From: Natrialbaceae archaeon
Lineage (GTDB): Archaea; Halobacteriota; Halobacteria; Halobacteriales; Natrialbaceae
Length of the DNA stretch: 15,291 nucleotides
Assembly (NCBI GenBank): GCA_003552325.1
Contig: PUKM01000148.1
Location: forward strand, 1 to 15,291
Direction: 5' to 3'
Made by a program: the position numbers and the translations under genes. The notes under the pieces were generated by a model, which was not told where the DNA came from, searched no databases, and saw only the letters and a list, made by a program, of their open reading frames with translations. Shown here one piece after another: positions 14,108-15,291 of the stretch (position 1 is its first letter; each line of letters starts with the position of its first letter).

Positions 14108-15291
14108 ATGAGTCGGGATTCGACGGTCGCGATCGTCGGTGGTGGACTGGCCGGCCTCGTCGCCGCTCGCCATCTTGCCACGGCGGGCCACGACGTAACG
14201 CTATATGAACGTCGGAAAAATGTCGGCGGTCGCGTCCGTACGGTCGAACGCGACGGCTATCGCTTCGATCGCGGATTCCAGGTCCTGTTTACCGAGTATC
14301 CCGCGGTCAAACGGGAACTCGTCCTCGAGGCACTGGCCTTGCGCCGGTTCGCTCCCGGTGCCGTGATCGCGAGGCCGGGCCGACGGTCGACGCTGTCGGA
14401 CCCGTTCCGTGACCCGAAGGCCCTGCCAGCGACGCTGTTCAACACGGACGTCACCGTCGGCGACAAACTCCGGGTGCTCAGACTCCGACGAGCGCTCGAG
14501 CGGACCGACCCCGAAACGATATTCGAGGGGCCGGATCAGTCGATCGAACAGTACCTTCGTGAACAGGGCTTTTCGGACCGATTCATCGACCGGTTCGCCG
14601 CACCGTTTTACGGGGGAATCACCCTCGATCGGAGCCTCTCGACGTCGAAACGGGTGTTCGAATACACGTTCCGGACCCTCTCACTGGGCTCGATCGCGGT
14701 CCCGGCGACCGGGATGCAGGAAATCCCTCGGCAACTCGCGACCCGAGCCGAAGACGCGGGGGCTGAGATCCGGACGGATACCGAGGTGACGGCCGTCGAC
14801 GCCAATTCGGGAGGGTCGATCACCTCCACGCTCTCGAGCGAGAGGGGGACTGAGACCGTCGAAGCCGATGCCGTTATCGTCGCGACGGACCCACCCACGG
14901 CCCGCGAACTCACTGGCGTCACAACGGTTCCGACGGGCACCAAACAGTGCGTTGCGCAGTACTACGCGATGCCCGGCGGGACCGACCTCGAGACCGGGGG
15001 CAGACTCATCCTCAACGCCGTCGATGACGAGGGGCCGAACCAGATCGTTCCCCATACGGCCGTCGCGCCCGAATACGCCCCAGAGGACCGCACGCTGCTG
15101 AGCGCGACCTACCTCGGGGCAGTCGACGCAGACGACGAGGAGTTGACCGCACGCACCCGACGGGCCCTCGAGTCGTGGTATCCCGAGCGCCTGTTCGAAC
15201 AGCTCGAGTGTGTCCACACCGAACGGGTGCCGTTCGCACAGTTCGAACAGCCCCCGGGCGTCCACGACGACCTGCCCGACGTCCGTGATCC
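14108..15291 (+). CDS. FAD-dependent oxidoreductase, amine-oxidase/phytoene-desaturase/HemY-like, C-terminus beyond window
   Basis: 394 residues visible from ATG 14108; the frame is open at the right edge. The N-terminal dinucleotide-binding fold VAIVGGGLAGLVAARHL (7-23, GxGxxG at 11-16) is followed by acidic E34 in LYERRKNVGGRVRT, the FAD-binding pattern of the flavin amine oxidase/protoporphyrinogen oxidase/phytoene desaturase superfamily, then GYRFDRGFQVLF (50-61). The later part (YLREQGFSDRFIDRFAAPFYGGI, then VIVATDPPTARELTG) agrees with that superfamily. The substrate is uncertain: carotenoid/isoprenoid desaturation and haem synthesis are known activities of relatives, but uncharacterised paralogues are common in haloarchaea. 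The CDS is longer than the visible part by an unknown amount. A TATA-like box supports the start. Confidence 0.88.
   Translation, partial: MSRDSTVAIVGGGLAGLVAARHLATAGHDVTLYERRKNVGGRVRTVERDGYRFDRGFQVLFTEYPAVKRELVLEALALRRFAPGAVIARPGRRSTLSDPFRDPKALPATLFNTDVTVGDKLRVLRLRRALERTDPETIFEGPDQSIEQYLREQGFSDRFIDRFAAPFYGGITLDRSLSTSKRVFEYTFRTLSLGSIAVPATGMQEIPRQLATRAEDAGAEIRTDTEVTAVDANSGGSITSTLSSERGTETVEADAVIVATDPPTARELTGVTTVPTGTKQCVAQYYAMPGGTDLETGGRLILNAVDDEGPNQIVPHTAVAPEYAPEDRTLLSATYLGAVDADDEELTARTRRALESWYPERLFEQLECVHTERVPFAQFEQPPGVHDDLPDVRD

Noticed and set aside
14681..15265. 194-codon minus-strand frame
   Set aside because: Antisense to the FAD oxidoreductase and lacks family resemblance.

Overview
The window looks like chromosome from a halophilic archaeon, probably of the Natrialbaceae type. 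The evidence is the acidic proteins, high-GC third codon positions, very frequent CTCGAG (Leu-Glu) hexamers, near absence of CTAG, TATA-like boxes about 20-30 bp upstream of start codons with no Shine-Dalgarno (leaderless transcription), a HTH_10 (bacterio-opsin-activator type) regulator, a Tat lipoprotein with a long Asp/Glu linker, and an IS200/IS605 element of haloarchaeal character. Species assignment is inference.

Region 1 (1-3186, minus strand) is a metal-homeostasis block. It holds the N-terminal 674 residues of a P1B-type heavy-metal ATPase that runs off the left edge (Zn/Cd/Pb subtype favoured). Upstream on the same strand is a Cys/His-rich HTH_10 regulator that is probably its metal sensor, and before that a small two-helix membrane protein. 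A 14-bp palindrome lies just upstream of the ATPase TATA-like box.

Region 2 (3249-6489) is a divergent beta-oxidation pair: an acyl-CoA dehydrogenase on the minus strand and a fused 3-hydroxyacyl-CoA dehydrogenase/enoyl-CoA hydratase on the plus strand. Together they cover three of the four beta-oxidation steps; no thiolase is visible. A second, stand-alone 3-hydroxyacyl-CoA dehydrogenase lies at 12380-13234.

Region 3 (6572-8936) is a four-helix membrane protein whose 3' end runs into an IS605-type element. The element has divergent tnpA and tnpB, near-identical 8-bp hairpins at its two ends, and a 46-residue ribbon-helix-helix gene directly in front of tnpB. TnpB keeps all catalytic and zinc-binding residues, so it may be an active RNA-guided nuclease with its guide RNA at the right end.

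Region 4 (8937-10362) is a short gene-free stretch and a Tat-exported lipoprotein with an acidic low-complexity linker of about 130 residues.

Region 5 (10401-12262, minus strand) is a tightly packed three-gene operon: a tandem-duplicated EthD-like protein, an HD-domain protein (joined by a GTGA start/stop overlap) and a Nudix hydrolase (6-bp gap).

Region 6 (12380-15291) holds the second 3-hydroxyacyl-CoA dehydrogenase, a divergent helix-hairpin-helix protein, and the N-terminal 394 residues of an FAD-dependent amine-oxidase/phytoene-desaturase-like oxidoreductase cut by the right edge.
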